Below are positions 32,417 through 44,490 of a DNA stretch of 64,000 nucleotides, one piece after another; position 1 is the stretch's first letter, and each line of letters begins with the position of its first letter. The stretch comes from Eurosta solidaginis. Its lineage: Eukaryota > Arthropoda > Insecta > Diptera > Tephritidae. The notes beneath the pieces were generated by a model. It was not told where the DNA came from, searched no databases, and worked only from the letters and a program-made list of their open reading frames with translations. The stretch is from NCBI RefSeq assembly GCF_040869045.1, contig NC_090319.1, positions 63,708,779-63,772,778 on the forward strand. The letters run 5' to 3'. The translations under genes and the position numbers were made by a program.

Positions 32417-34835
32417 TACCAAGATCGAGTGGGCAGTGAAGACTTTTCTAAGTTTAAATCGCCGGGTCCAGATGGTATATTCCCGGCCATGCTACAAGTC
32501 TCAAGTAGGGCGGTCGTGGAATGGCTTAAAATAATATTCGATGGGTGCATAAGACTGAATCATGTACCGCACTCTTGGAGAACTGCTCGTGTAGCTTTTC
32601 TACCAAAGGCGGGGAAGATCGGTCACGTGTATCCCAAAGACTATAGACCCATTAGCTTAACATCATTTCTGCTCAAAACCTTTGAGAGGCTGATAGATGT
32701 GTACATAAAGTCCAACGTGGATGAAAAGCTGCTCTCCACAACACAGCATGCGTACACCAAAGGCAAGTCGGTAGACACCGCATTGCATAGGGTGGTAATA
32801 AGCATAGAGAAATCCTTGGAATATAAGGAGTATGCTCTAGGAGTCTTCTTGGACATTGCCGGGGCTTTCAATAATGTTGCAAAATGGGCGATTATGGATG
32901 GTCTTAATTACATTAAAGTACATCCTGCCTTAATCAGATGGATCGGCTGCATGTTAAATTGCAGAAAGATTACATCACAATGGGGATTGTACGAGGCCAC
33001 GAAATCAGTGGACAGGGGCACGCCGCAGGGAGGGGTGCTATCACCTCTGCTGTGGACACTGGTCATCAACCAACTGCTCAGGGAATTCGATGAGGGACCC
33101 GTAAAACTTACGGCTTACGCAGATGACGTTGCAATTGTCATAAGTGGAAAATGCCTTCCAACGATTAGTTCTTTGATGGATCGGGCGCTTCGGGATATTC
33201 ATACCTGGGCATGTAATGTCGGGCTGAAAGTCAATGCGGAGAAGACGGATATGGTCTTGTTTACAAAGAGGTACAAGGTCCCAAATTGGACCAGGCCTAA
33301 GTTAGGAGCGGTGACCTTACAGGAGAAACCTTGCACAAAATATCTAGGAATCATCCTAGACAGTAAGCTGTCATGGAAGCTCAACGTGGAGGAGAGGGTC
33401 AAGAAGGCCTCAACGGCACTCTATGCATGTAAAAGAATGCTGGGGTGTACGTGGGGCCTATCGCCCTCTCTTTCTCATTGGGTTTTTACAGCGATTGTAA
33501 GCCCTATTCTATACTATGGAGTTCTTGTTTGGTGGAAAGCCACACAAAAAACAACATACCTCAAAAAATTAGAGGGGGTATGCAGACTATCGATGCTTTG
33601 CATTACGGGAGCCCTGAAAACAACCCCGACGGCTGCACTGTATGCCATTCTGCACATTCCACCTGTAGACCTGGTAGCAAAGAACAAAGCGTTAACGACC
33701 GCAACCAGGCTCGATGCTTCGGGGCAGCTTGAGCGCCGACCATATAGCCATAGTAGTATAGAGTCCTCAGTCACAAGACGAACAGACTACATGATTCCCT
33801 ACCTGCACTTTGAGGGAGATCTCAAGGCCACAATAGAGGTGGACGGTTGGCGCAAGGGTGCGCAAATGGCGGACGAGGCGATACATGTGTACACCGATGG
33901 TTCCAAAATAGTGGAAGGAGTAGGGTCTGCGGTATACTGCGCTGATCCGGAATTAAGCAGATCCCACAGGCTGCTGGATTACTGTAGCGTTTTCCAAGCG
34001 GAAATATTAGCCGTAACCAAAGCAGTAGAAACCCTGGAAGAGAATAGCTTAAGCTGCAACCGTGTTAATTTTTATATTGACAGTCAAGCGGCAATTAAGG
34101 CAATAATCTCGCATAGCACAGCATCTAAATGCGTGTTAGAGTGTAAGCAGTCTCTGGAGAGAATCGGGACAGGGAGAAGCATACATCTATATTGGGTCCC
34201 AGGGCATATGGGAATAGATGGGAATGAAAAAGCGGACGAATTAGCTAAAAAGGGCGCATCCCTTGAAGCTTGCTCCGTAGACGTCCCAATTAGATTGGGC
34301 GAGATTAAGCGAAGGCGAGAGGTGCACATGATCCACCAAGCAGAAAAGGCGTGGGTTCAAGCGCGGGGCTGTAAAGTGTCGAAGATTATGTGTAGGTCTT
34401 ACAACCTTAGACTAACACAGTTGCTTCTATCATTAAAAAGAGAGGACTGTAGACTCATGACGGGTATTCTGACTGGACACTGCCTTCTGGCGTCACATGC
34501 CTTTAAATTAGGCTTGGTCAGTGATAGCAGGTGTAGGAAGTGCGGGTTGGAGGAGGAAACGATCGAGCACGTTCTGTGCTCGTGCCCTGCACTTGCCAGG
34601 CTAAGACTCCAGCTATTAGGAGTGATACAGCTGTCAGATCTAGAAGCAGCAAGTGGCTTAAGTCCTAGGAAGCTTCTAGTATTTGCCAAGAGGACGGAGT
34701 TATTTTATAACATAGGTCCGGGTTTTTGATAGGGTTTTTCAGTTTGGTCGTTAAAACAAACTTCTGGTAACACTACGGACTCAATCAGTCCATGTGAGGT
34801 CCTCATGGACCGGCCAGTTCAACCTACCTACCTAG
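32417..34835 (+). mobile_element. LOA-type non-LTR retrotransposon, 5' truncated
   Basis: 2419 bp between perfect 9-bp duplications TGAAGTAAG (32408-32416 and 34836-34844), inserted in an LTR. It carries most of the RT and all of the RNase H region in one open frame, then a ~105-bp 3'UTR ending in a CCTACC tail ('caacctacctacctag'). The endonuclease and ORF1 are missing, as expected of incomplete reverse transcription. Fragments of the same family lie at 745-1041, 1735-2240 and 50635-51197. Confidence 0.92.
32429..34729 (+). CDS. LINE RT-RNase H polyprotein (5'-truncated ORF)
   Basis: 766 codons without a stop; the first codon at 32429 is GTG and the frame runs open into the truncation point, so this is not a natural start. 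RT landmarks: SPGPDGI (11-17), LPK (58-60), DYRPISL (71-77), FLDIAGAF with motif A Asp (140-147), PQGGVLSPLLW (199-209) and YADD (230-233). RNase H: TDGS with Asp490, Glu525 in FQAEILA, Asp551 in YIDSQAA, PGHMG (591-595) and DGNEKADELA with Asp603. A C-terminal Cys-Cys-His-Cys knuckle follows (CRKCG...HVLCSC). RT plus RNase H without an LTR points to the I/LOA/R1 group. All catalytic residues are intact, which suggests a recent insertion; with no endonuclease it is not expected to move by itself. Confidence 0.9.
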   Translation: MGSEDFSKFKSPGPDGIFPAMLQVSSRAVVEWLKIIFDGCIRLNHVPHSWRTARVAFLPKAGKIGHVYPKDYRPISLTSFLLKTFERLIDVYIKSNVDEKLLSTTQHAYTKGKSVDTALHRVVISIEKSLEYKEYALGVFLDIAGAFNNVAKWAIMDGLNYIKVHPALIRWIGCMLNCRKITSQWGLYEATKSVDRGTPQGGVLSPLLWTLVINQLLREFDEGPVKLTAYADDVAIVISGKCLPTISSLMDRALRDIHTWACNVGLKVNAEKTDMVLFTKRYKVPNWTRPKLGAVTLQEKPCTKYLGIILDSKLSWKLNVEERVKKASTALYACKRMLGCTWGLSPSLSHWVFTAIVSPILYYGVLVWWKATQKTTYLKKLEGVCRLSMLCITGALKTTPTAALYAILHIPPVDLVAKNKALTTATRLDASGQLERRPYSHSSIESSVTRRTDYMIPYLHFEGDLKATIEVDGWRKGAQMADEAIHVYTDGSKIVEGVGSAVYCADPELSRSHRLLDYCSVFQAEILAVTKAVETLEENSLSCNRVNFYIDSQAAIKAIISHSTASKCVLECKQSLERIGTGRSIHLYWVPGHMGIDGNEKADELAKKGASLEACSVDVPIRLGEIKRRREVHMIHQAEKAWVQARGCKVSKIMCRSYNLRLTQLLLSLKREDCRLMTGILTGHCLLASHAFKLGLVSDSRCRKCGLEEETIEHVLCSCPALARLRLQLLGVIQLSDLEAASGLSPRKLLVFAKRTELFYNIGPGF

Positions 34836-34996
34836 TGAAGTAAGCGAGTATTATAATTGTGAAGTACTACTACAGTAAAGTTGTACATAAAGAAGATATT
34901 GCTACACTGAATATTTGAGTTATTTATTCGACAGTTCAGCGATTTGAATCATAGCAAAAGTTGCGAAATAATCAGAATTTCCCATATTTCGTTACA

Positions 34997-36870
34997 ATAT
35001 GTTACCGTAAATATGCAAACGAATCTAGGAAGTATTTTTGCAAAAAGATCTTAACTTTCTCGTCATATCTCTATAATATATCTACATATATATATTTTAT
35101 ATTATTTTATTTAAGTTTATTATATTATTTAAGTTTTTTTAGGTAGTTCACAAGCCGTGTTCGAGGCTACCACAGAGGTTTGAAGGGCGGCTAAAATCAC
35201 AGATCCGAAAGTTCAAAAAAGTGTTTACCGAGGCAATAGAACTACTACCGTAATGTGATACCATCTTAGCGTGTCAGATATAATCTGACAAATAACTTCT
35301 CGTATTTTTGAGATTTCCTTAACCCTGGATAGTGATTTTGCGGCTGAAACTCAAACAAGTCTTTCTACTTTCGCTATAAAGTCTTTCAACATATGTTGTT
35401 TCCAGGAAAGAAATATAAATTTTCTCGAATAAACAGAGCAACCGAATGCATTATATTTTAAGATAGAAATACAAAGGCCCAGGTTAGGGAAACGGTATCG
35501 AAATAAAAGTATCGATTTGTCGAATAAAACTTTGCAAACGGTGGATGCACAATCATATCAATACAAAGAGACTCTACATACAAGAAATCGATATAAAAGG
35601 AATACAATTTCTTGGCGGAATTAAATAACTAACTGTGTTTTCCACATAAAATTCAAATTATTCAATAGCTCCATACATTTTTGTGCAAACAACAAAAGCC
35701 CTAGCCATTCCAATGAAAACTTCGAACTATGCATATTATAACAAAGAAGAAAAGGCAAATGAGAACTTTAATTCTAGTCACGTTTAGACTACCTGTTCGT
35801 CCTGTGCCTTATAGATGGTAGAAATCTGACTCATCAAAAATTTAATCAGTAATAGCAAACCTACTTTTTAAATTCACCAAACGATATACAGAGACTTTGT
35901 TGTGATAAATACTTAAATCTCTGAGTAGCAAAATGTTTAATTCGCGGTCAATCTTTCACACTCGACTTGTAATTTTCTAGGTTCGGAGATGACCCGTGGA
36001 TAAAGAAGAAAGTCGTATACTAACATAACTGTTGCAAGAAAAACTTTGATTTCAACTGACACCCTAATGACAATGGTAAGATCATCAAACAAGCATGACT
36101 GAGGACTTATAATCGAAGGTACTGCGAATTATGAAAAACTTGAGTACATGCTAATGGAATCTCGTTTACAATTAGTAAGATAATGGTATTACAAAACTGT
36201 TTTAATCTTTTGTTGTTGTATCTACCAAGAAACACCGAAAACCTGACGATTTGTAGTTTTGTCAAGAGTGCTGGATCAAGTTGCTTAATTGGCATCGAGT
36301 TTCTGAGTGCGGCAGTGCTTTCTATATACAGCGAAAATTTGTTTACGTCATATACTACATACTCCTAACTTACTATAGGTATTATTATGTATTTTTGCTC
36401 TAGTAAGATTATTTGTACTTAAAAATATGAGGTGATTATAAATAGTTTAAAACGAATTTACCAATCGCTTTTAGTAGAAAACTTGAAACAGAAAATTTAA
36501 GTATACAAAATTATATTGAATAACTTAGTAAGAAATTTAATGATAAAATAATAATAATTGAGTAAACGAATATTTAATTGAATAAACTAAACAACAGAAT
36601 ATAATATTGAATTTATGAAAACTTGTAACTGATCCTCTGACTCAAATATTGCAAATTGTGATAATGAAGTTGACTTTGAAGTGATAAATATTAGAACATG
36701 CTCTTCCCAAAAGAGAAAACTACGGGAACTCATTGAAGTTAGAACTGGGTTGAAACAGTAAATTTGTAGAGCTGAATGTGCTGGAGTTATGAAATTTTAC
36801 TTGCTTAAGCTAATTATCTTTTTCAACTAGCAAAACTACTATGGTGGTAATAACTAAAGGAATAGAAACC
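34997..36870. other. sequence between exons 3B and 3A, nothing recognised
   Basis: AT-rich; no TIR, coding or tandem structure recognised. Confidence 0.45.
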
Positions 36871-38385
36871 AATTTTATAGAAAAAATAAAAAAATAAAAA
36901 TAAAACAAAAGAGAAATAATGAATGTGAATAAATCAACAAACCCAAACAACATAAACTGCAAAACTATAAGGTAAAAGAAAGCAAAATAAAATGAAAGAG
37001 TAAAAAAATATGAAATAGATAAACAAAATTTAATACAAATTAAAATAAAAAATAAAAATGAAATAAAACAAATTTAAATAAATCAACTAAACGAAAAAAA
37101 AAAAATAAAAAAAAACAAAAAAAAAAATAAAAAAAATTAAGAATTAAATGATATAAAATAAAATATAGCAATTTAAAACAACATTACGTAACATAAAATT
37201 ATATAACGTAGCAACAAAAAACCTAAAATAAGATAAAATAAACAAAATATTAAAAAATATGAATATTACCAATATATAAATTGAAAGAAAAAAAGTAACA
37301 AAAAAAAATTAAGCAGAGGAAAACAAAATGAAATAGAACTAAATACATTTAGTTATAGATAAAATAAAATAAAATTAAATAAGATAAAGAAAAACACGTA
37401 AAATAATGTAATATAAAATAAAATAAAAAATACGTATAAAATGAGGTAAAATAAAAAAATTTTAATTATTAAATTAAAATAAAATAAAATAAAATAAAAT
37501 AAATAAAAAAATAAGTAAAATGAAATGAAATAAAATAAATTTAACTAAATTAATTTACGTAAATTTTAAATATAGAATAAAACAAAGAAATAGAAAAATA
37601 AAATAAAAAAAAAATAATCCAAAAGAAAATAAAATTAAATAAATGAAATAAAAACATAAAAAGAATAAAAATAATAAAAAAATAAAAAAAACGAAAAAAA
37701 TAATATAAAATTAAATTAAACATAATTATATAGGATAAAAAAAAAAAAAATATGAATTAAAGTAAAATAAACAGAAAAATTAAAAATAAATATACCTACT
37801 AAGTTAAAAATAAAATAAAATAAAACAAAATCACGTAAAATAAAATAAAGTAAAATAAAATAAAATAAAAAAAAGAAATAAGTAAATAAAAAAATAAGTG
37901 AAATCATATGTAATAAAATTATCTTAATTAATAAAATACAATAAAATAAATAAAATAAAATGGAAATATAAAATATAGTAAAAATAATAAAATAAAATGA
38001 AAATAAATAAAAAATAAATACACTAAGTTATGTAAAATAAAATAAAATAAAATAAAATGAAGTAAAAGTATAAAATAGAACAAAATTAAATAAAAAATAT
38101 TTAAATAAAATTAAAAAAATAAAAATAAATAAAAATAATCAATAAAGTAAAACTAAATGTAATTATATAGGATACATTACAAAAAAAAGAAAACAAAGCA
38201 AAAAAATAAAATAAATACATAACAAATTAAACTAAATTTGATTCAGTATGATGAATTAAAAAAAATTAAAGAGGGTTAAATAAAACAAAATAAAATAAAC
38301 TAAAATAAAGTAAGAAAAACAATACAAAATAAAATCAAACAACAAAATAACTTAAATTATAATAAATTAAAATTAATTTAAATGA
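36871..38385. repeat. 1.5-kb (AAAAT)n-like low-complexity tract
   Basis: Almost only A and T with A dominant on the plus strand; pure AAAAT runs at about 37475-37502, 37810-37870 and 38030-38060 among AAATA, AAAAATA and GAAATAAAA variants. It looks like an expanded, decayed pentanucleotide satellite. The minus strand, the sense of GluClalpha, is T-rich. Confidence 0.85.
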
Positions 38386-40975
38386 ATAACTAAATATAAA
38401 TTTGATCGTGAGGGATTTTCAATTGGGCCGAGCTGACCATTGTTGAACATTTCTTTTGATGCGTCTGGACTATATCACTAGACCAAGCGTGTACAAAGCG
38501 AACACCTTTTAAAATCAATAAGTACCTCTGCCAGAAAGGTCTTATTAGTAGAATGTAGAATGTGCCAAATTTTAACATCATTTGTCAAGTATATGTTCAC
38601 CAATCCATACGAAGTAGTGCAATCCACTCAGTCACATTGAAAACACTTCTATGTTACTAGCTTAATTTTAAAATATTTCAAATAAATTGAAATTTAATAT
38701 CTGTGATATTTCTTATTGAATTATGTTTAGGGTGTATAAATAAGTTCTCATCTTATATGCGCAGAGTTTATACACTCAAATACTCAAAAAAAATTTACTA
38801 TTATATTATTAGAGGGACTCTATCTTTATTTATTTGTATATGTTTTTAGTTTGTTTTCCTAATTTGAAATAGATTTTAAAACAAGAAACAATTTATGAAA
38901 CATAGCTATAATCAATAGCTTAGTTCTAAATTCATCAACTTTTGTTCAACAAAGTCTATAAACGAAAATTGCAATAAATTTTTTAAAACTTCTCCAATTT
39001 AATTTAATATATAATGTTAAGGATGAAGACATCTTCTACATATAGTCAGATCGAATACCACCACTTGCGTCGGTTAAAATGGCCACCGAAAAGAGCTGAA
39101 GGAGGAAATTGTAGATTTCCTCTATGGTGGGTAACAATATTTATATATTTTTTTATTCGGTATAGCGAAGATATTGTTCGGGATATCCTTGGATAGAGGT
39201 ACCTAATGCGACTTAAGTGTTTCCACCCAAATCGTTTGGGACGTTTTCAAGTTTTTATAAAAAGTGTATCAGAAAATTTAAACAGTCTACAAGAAAGGTC
39301 TCCAAACGGGTTTGGCTAAGTTGACTTTTTAAGTGGTTATTCGAGGTTAAATTTTCATCTTAAATTGTATGTGATCAGGATTAGCCTGGTTTCACTGGGC
39401 CACTTGAGAGCTGCGCGCTGCTGCCACAACGTCCATTAAAAATGCATAGGCTCATAGGCCGAACCAAAGTGGATTCAGTACCAGGTGTTGTTATCTCAAC
39501 AATGTTTGTCGACCTGGAATGGCGATTTCTTTCAAGATGTAGCTGAAATTTACTATGATCTATCAGTCGCTGTAAAAAAATCACAGGTAAACAAATATTT
39601 GCTATCTGGCAATGGAAATATGGAAGGTGTCTTACTTAAATTTTGTTAAATGTCTCTTGTATCGACAACAATTTTCAAATCAAGGACATTTTTAAATGAT
39701 TGTAAAAATTTAAAGAACAGTTTTTAATATAAGTATATGATAGCATAATATGGCGTCCGAGGAGGGACAGTGGAAATATGTTTTTATAAGCCTTGAGCAA
39801 GACAATAGTTGAAAAATTGCAGACAAATCCTTAGTTCTTCAAAAGATATACAATTTTTTTTTATAATTATGGTATTTTTTTAATAATCATGCGGTCCATA
39901 AGGTGCAGAAAATGTCTTGACCTTTTAATTTATATTTAAACATTTTTAAGAATAATTTGATAATACCTTTCAACTCAAAATACAGACAAGTCTATTTTAA
40001 CTATGCGATGCTATTAAATCAGTTGATATATTAAAATATAAGTCTATATATGTATGAGGGTATATAATATTTTTTAACCAGATAGAGTGAAGGGAATTTT
40101 AATTTGTTGATGATTGCAAACTGATTTGAGAGTGAGCGGGTAATTATTGTTTTTATTATAAATCATACAAATGGGCAAAGGAAAGTTATGCAATTTTTGT
40201 ATTTTGCAGCACCTAAATCTAAATTAGCTATGATAATGATAATTAAATTGGATAAAATGATTATTGGGCTGAGAATATATGTATGTATGCTGCTTTAAAT
40301 ATTTGTACTATAATTAACAACTTATTTACTGAAAAATGCAAACTATTTCAAATCTATTGTTTTTATTATATTTAATTTTTTATTTTTTCGTAACTTGCAA
40401 CCAAAGCACGGTCAACACATTTGAACTTGTAAATATATGTAGGTAAATAGTGATTTTTTTTTTTTTTTTGTTTAATAATACTTAATATTAAGTTTATTAT
40501 TATTGAAATTACGATTGGTTTGAGAAAATGTGATTTAAAAATTGATAGACTATTTTTGCACTTAGAGGTATTGTTAAATTAAGTATGAGAGCATTCAATG
40601 GATGGGAGACGAAGGATTAAAATTTGACATAGAATATTTTTAAAATGTTAATGTGGTTAATGTTAACAAGACGAATTGAAAATTTTGCGCTTTCTAAAAT
40701 TTTTATTTTTTTTGATATCAAAATATTCCTAAACGTTGAACTTTAGATATGTATGCTAAATATGAAGCAGGTTTCAAATTTGGGAATACAATTTCTTGGC
40801 GCTTTCTTTTTCCATTTAAGTTTATTTCGTTAATCTTTCTAGCTGGCGATAGAGTGAACTGGTTTTTGTTTTTTTTTTTAATAATTATATGTTTTTAGCA
40901 GATGCAATTTAGCTTGAGTGGCAATTTATTTAATTTTTGATTTGATTTTTTTTTGAAATTTTATAATAAACTTAC
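38386..40975. other. sequence before exon 3A donor
   Basis: Bases 39374-39431 ('caggattagcctggtttcac' and 'gctgccacaacgtccat') recur inverted at 47491-47549 and are a short dispersed repeat. The rest is AT-rich with no recognised structure. Confidence 0.5.
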
Positions 40976-41043
40976 CATTTTTATGTCACTAATCGTCATT
41001 ATACTTCGTACGAAAAGATTGATTCTGACTATAGCGGGGCCAT
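40976..41043 (-). CDS. GluClalpha: GluClalpha alternative exon 3A
   Basis: 68 bp with acceptor ACAG before 41043 and donor GTAAGT after 40976. It completes Asp59 and encodes residues 60-81: GPAIVRINLFVRS followed by IMTISDIKM. It ends exactly on a codon, so exon 4 begins with a full Glu codon. The same length and phase as exon 3B, with the same DGPA and FVRS landmarks, mark the pair as mutually exclusive exons; this splice choice at exon 3 is established for insect GluClalpha. The segment lies at the start of the extracellular beta-sheet. It differs from 3B at eight of 22 residues (63, 66, 68, 74, 75, 77, 79, 80). It is the variant nearer exon 2, about 1.8 kb downstream of it. Confidence 0.94.
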
Positions 41044-42849
41044 CTGTTTCGATACAGTAGGTAGTACACGCACATATATATATTTTAATGTAGGTTTATA
41101 TGTATTACATGATTAATGTTTTTTTGTTGTTGTTCAATTCAATTTTGCAATAAAATTTAACATTTTCCGATAAGTTGTAGATTAAATATTCTTATATATG
41201 AAATAAGTAAAGAGATAAATGTATACATACGTACATACTTACTACATAATACGTACCTAAGTAAAATGTAAGAGGTTGTACATAGGCGACCCAAAGATTT
41301 AAGCTCAGGATTTCAGTTCTTTTATCTATCTGTATTTCTATAAAACTAAAACTTTTCGCTGATAGTAGATCCAAAAGATGTAGAAAGCAGAAAAGAGTTG
41401 ATCCAAACTGCCCACACTTTGATCTATCTATATTAGAGTGGCCTTTTTTGTATGGAGGAAAACAGTTTTTGGACTTTCGATCGCACCAGCTATAAAAATG
41501 TGAATATCGTAGATGGAACAGTGTCAAGCAGTCAGGAAACAATTATTTTTAAATAGAACTCTAAAGAGATTTGACCAATACCAACGATACATATATGTAG
41601 ATACATCATATAGATTTAGTTGTAAGCCCTTTGGCTGTTGTTGTTCTTGCAGTCAGAATTCTCTCTTAGAGGCATAAGGAGTACAACTGTTGCAAAAATA
41701 TTCTTTGAAGACCCTAACCAACTTGGAAATTTGGGTGGTTGTAACTACTCGGCGTCAATTTGGCATAAACGAATGTGATTTTGTTTATAAAATCGGTGTC
41801 TAAGAAAATTGCATCGGCTTACTGATTTGCAAGATCGCGGGTTCGAATGGAGCTCAGGGCCTTAAAATAATTATTTTATCATTAATATTGTTATGATAAT
41901 TATTTTCTTAAATAAAATTGTTTTTTTTTTTTTTGGAAATAAGAATAGACGACAGAAGAATTTTTTTATCATAATCATAATGTTAAAATAATTATTATTT
42001 CGAATATTTTGGGTAGTCTATGTACAATGTATTAAAATTATGAATTCAATCAAGTTCCAATTTTTGTGTTGAATAGCTTAAATTGTTTGAAAAAATATTT
42101 TTTAACTTTTAAGTTTGAAAATAAATAAAAATTCAGCAATTATATACATACTTAAAAATTTTTCCTGCAAACATAATTTCATTACACAGATACCAAATTT
42201 CGATAACGTTTTCAGAATTTGAAATTTTTAAACAAAAGAATTTTTTATTCGAAAAATGTGTTGGTAAAACATTTAAATAAAAAAGTGTACAAAAAAAAAC
42301 GTTTTTTAAAAATTTTTAATTCTTATAATACTTTAAAAGTACATAGCCTTATTACAAATGTTTTGTTTTTCTTTTTTTGAAATTAGAAGGTAAATACATA
42401 CATACATAATTTTTTGTCAATTTAAATTTTTTTTTTTTTTTTTTGTTTTTTGAAGAAAAAGCGAATTCTTTGGTGTCGTGCCTAATTATTAGAATGTTGC
42501 ATGTTACATAAATGAAAAACAAATACAAAAATAGATACAAATAAATTCATATAAAATTATAACTGGCATCGACTAAATTTATTAGAAAAATATATAAGGC
42601 GTATATAATAAATACACATAAAATTTGCTTATAATAATTATTTTTACTTTTTATATTATTTCCTAATATTTTTCTTTCCTTTTTTCGCTAAAACACTTTT
42701 ATTAAAAAAATTAAAATTTCAACTTAAAATTTTGTTTTTCATAATTTTTTTTGTTGTAAATATGTTAGGTGTAAACGTTTGTGTTCATTTATATAATTTT
42801 GTTTAGTTTTATTTGTTGTGTTGTTGTTTTTATTTTGTCATTTTCTTAC
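41044..42849. other. intron 2 of GluClalpha
   Basis: 1.8 kb, AT-rich with T runs (41920-41937, 42428-42443). No coding or mobile element recognised. Confidence 0.6.
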
Positions 42850-42962
42850 CCGTGCCGTTAATTCCGGATGGACGTATTCTGGCATCATATTTTCCTGCAC
42901 CTAAAATTTGGTCTAAGACTTTTTTCTCCTTTTCTCGGAAATTTATTTTGGCATTATTAGCT
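42850..42962 (-). CDS. GluClalpha: GluClalpha exon 2: mature N-terminus
   Basis: 113 bp. The acceptor TTTCAG precedes A at 42962 and the donor GTAAGA follows G at 42850. It encodes residues 22-58, beginning ANNAKINFREKEKKVLDQ and ending RIRPSGINGT, the highly conserved N-terminal helix region of insect GluCl. The last base is the first of an Asp codon completed by either exon 3 (G|AT), so both alternative third exons fit the same phase. An AG two bases further in is a possible alternative acceptor, but only the chosen one joins in frame with exon 1. The asparagine in NGT is a potential N-glycosylation site whichever third exon follows. Confidence 0.96.
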
Positions 42963-44490
42963 CTGAAATTATGATATGTACGTACGTATAATTGCATTAA
43001 TTGACAGGGGGCCAACAAATAATATTTAGTTATAATATTTTTGTTTTGTTTACATTTACACAGAATATACCAATAGTGTTTTGAAAATAATTTGCGACTT
43101 TACAAACAAATATTTAGAAAAATTGTGACAAAAATAATTAATTTTAAAATAGTGAAACAAATTTTGTATTAAATAGTTTAAACAATATATATATATATAT
43201 ACATACAAAATTTTGTAGTGAAGCGAAAAATTTTGATATTTTATTTTGATTTAAAATTTTGTTATTATTAAATTCTAAATTTTTACACGAAAAGCAGCTT
43301 CGTTTTTTTGTTTTTTTTTTTTGTTTCACAACATTATACTGTCGCACTTATCATAGTATTTTATTTTATTTATTTAGTATTTAGCATATCTGTTGGCCAT
43401 TTAATTTGTTTGTTTTTTTTTTGCTTTTTTTTGTTTTTGTTTTAGTTTGAATGGCTATACAGATATGCTTTGTCTAGCATTTGCAAATAATTCCAAAATT
43501 TATGCTCCGACAAAAATTAAAAAAACATTGCATTTTACAACAGCATTAATAAAAAGTTCACAATACAAAGAGAGTTAAAAAGTGATATTGTGTGTGTGTG
43601 CGTAAGCATTGAAATTGTATATGCATGAAGGCTGCAAATTGTGCGCAAAAAATTTTTTTTTTGGGAGGGGTTTACAATTAGGACCAGTCGATGTATATAA
43701 TCAAGTATTCCGGTGTTAGTTACCCTGATGAGAAGTCAGTAACTAGTGATACAAATTGCTGGTTCGGAACTAGACCTAAAATGCCAAATGAGTACTAGTT
43801 CGTTCGTAATTTGATTCTCTCCAGTTATAGGTCACTCCAAAAATAGGCCACCAACAAAAAAACTGCTACCAGATTTAAGACGCTTCGACTATGCGTATGG
43901 GATTTTTCCAGTACTAATCCACCGCTTCGGAACCATCGAAAAGGGAATAACATCGTATAGAAGCAACATGCAAAATTTTGGTCCGGTTTGAAGCCAAGGA
44001 AATAGTACCAAAAAAGAACTTGATTTTAGCTCTAAATTTTCACATTACTTTGCGGAACTAAAGGAACCTTTAGTTCTAAAGTGGAAAAATTGTATCTAGC
44101 ACGGAACTATAGAAAAGTTAATGCAGCTGAGATAATTATCACTACCTTGGGCATCGCCATGTTAAATTCGCCCGTTGAGAGCATGTAAAATAGATAGATG
44201 GCGAACTATAAGTGGTTCCGAATGCATTAGAGGCGCACCAGTTTTGAGCTAGATATTTTCCCTACAAAGTAGTGCTAGAGCAGTCAATTTACAAGGCTCT
44301 TAAAGTTCAAATATTTTTAGTTTCATCTCTGTTTTTCAGGTGGAAAGCGAAAGCTCGACTTTAATTTTGTTGTAATCCGCTAATCTCGGAGCATTTCGGA
44401 AATTGCTAATTGAAGTAAGCATCCGTTTTTCAACGATCGAAAAATTGGCAGCTACAATAGGGCTACAACAGGATACTTTCAGCTATTTGA
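42963..44490. other. 3' part of intron 1
   Basis: An AT dinucleotide run near 43187-43202 and T-rich stretches to 43440. At 43680-44460 a GC-richer stretch with repeated 'cggaacta' and 'ggaacctttagttc' phrases looks like an unidentified element. Confidence 0.45.

Larger units (their letters stand above)
31974..34996 (+). mobile_element. gypsy-type LTR, interrupted by a LINE
   Basis: The two outer parts (to 32407; from 34845) are related to the solo LTR at 57519-58129: shared features are 'gagtataaaggcagc' (TATA region, near 32347), 'atcagtttga', 'ttgtgaagtact', 'gagttatttattcgacagtt' and the ending 'tttcgttaca' at 34996, followed by ATAT. The left boundary is uncertain (31974 or 31994, both starting TGTTAT). 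No internal gypsy coding sequence is present, so it is probably a solo LTR. Confidence 0.75.

Noticed and set aside
41192..41542. 116-codon open frame, minus strand in intron 2
   Set aside because: No recognisable domain, and no splice context joining it to GluClalpha exons.
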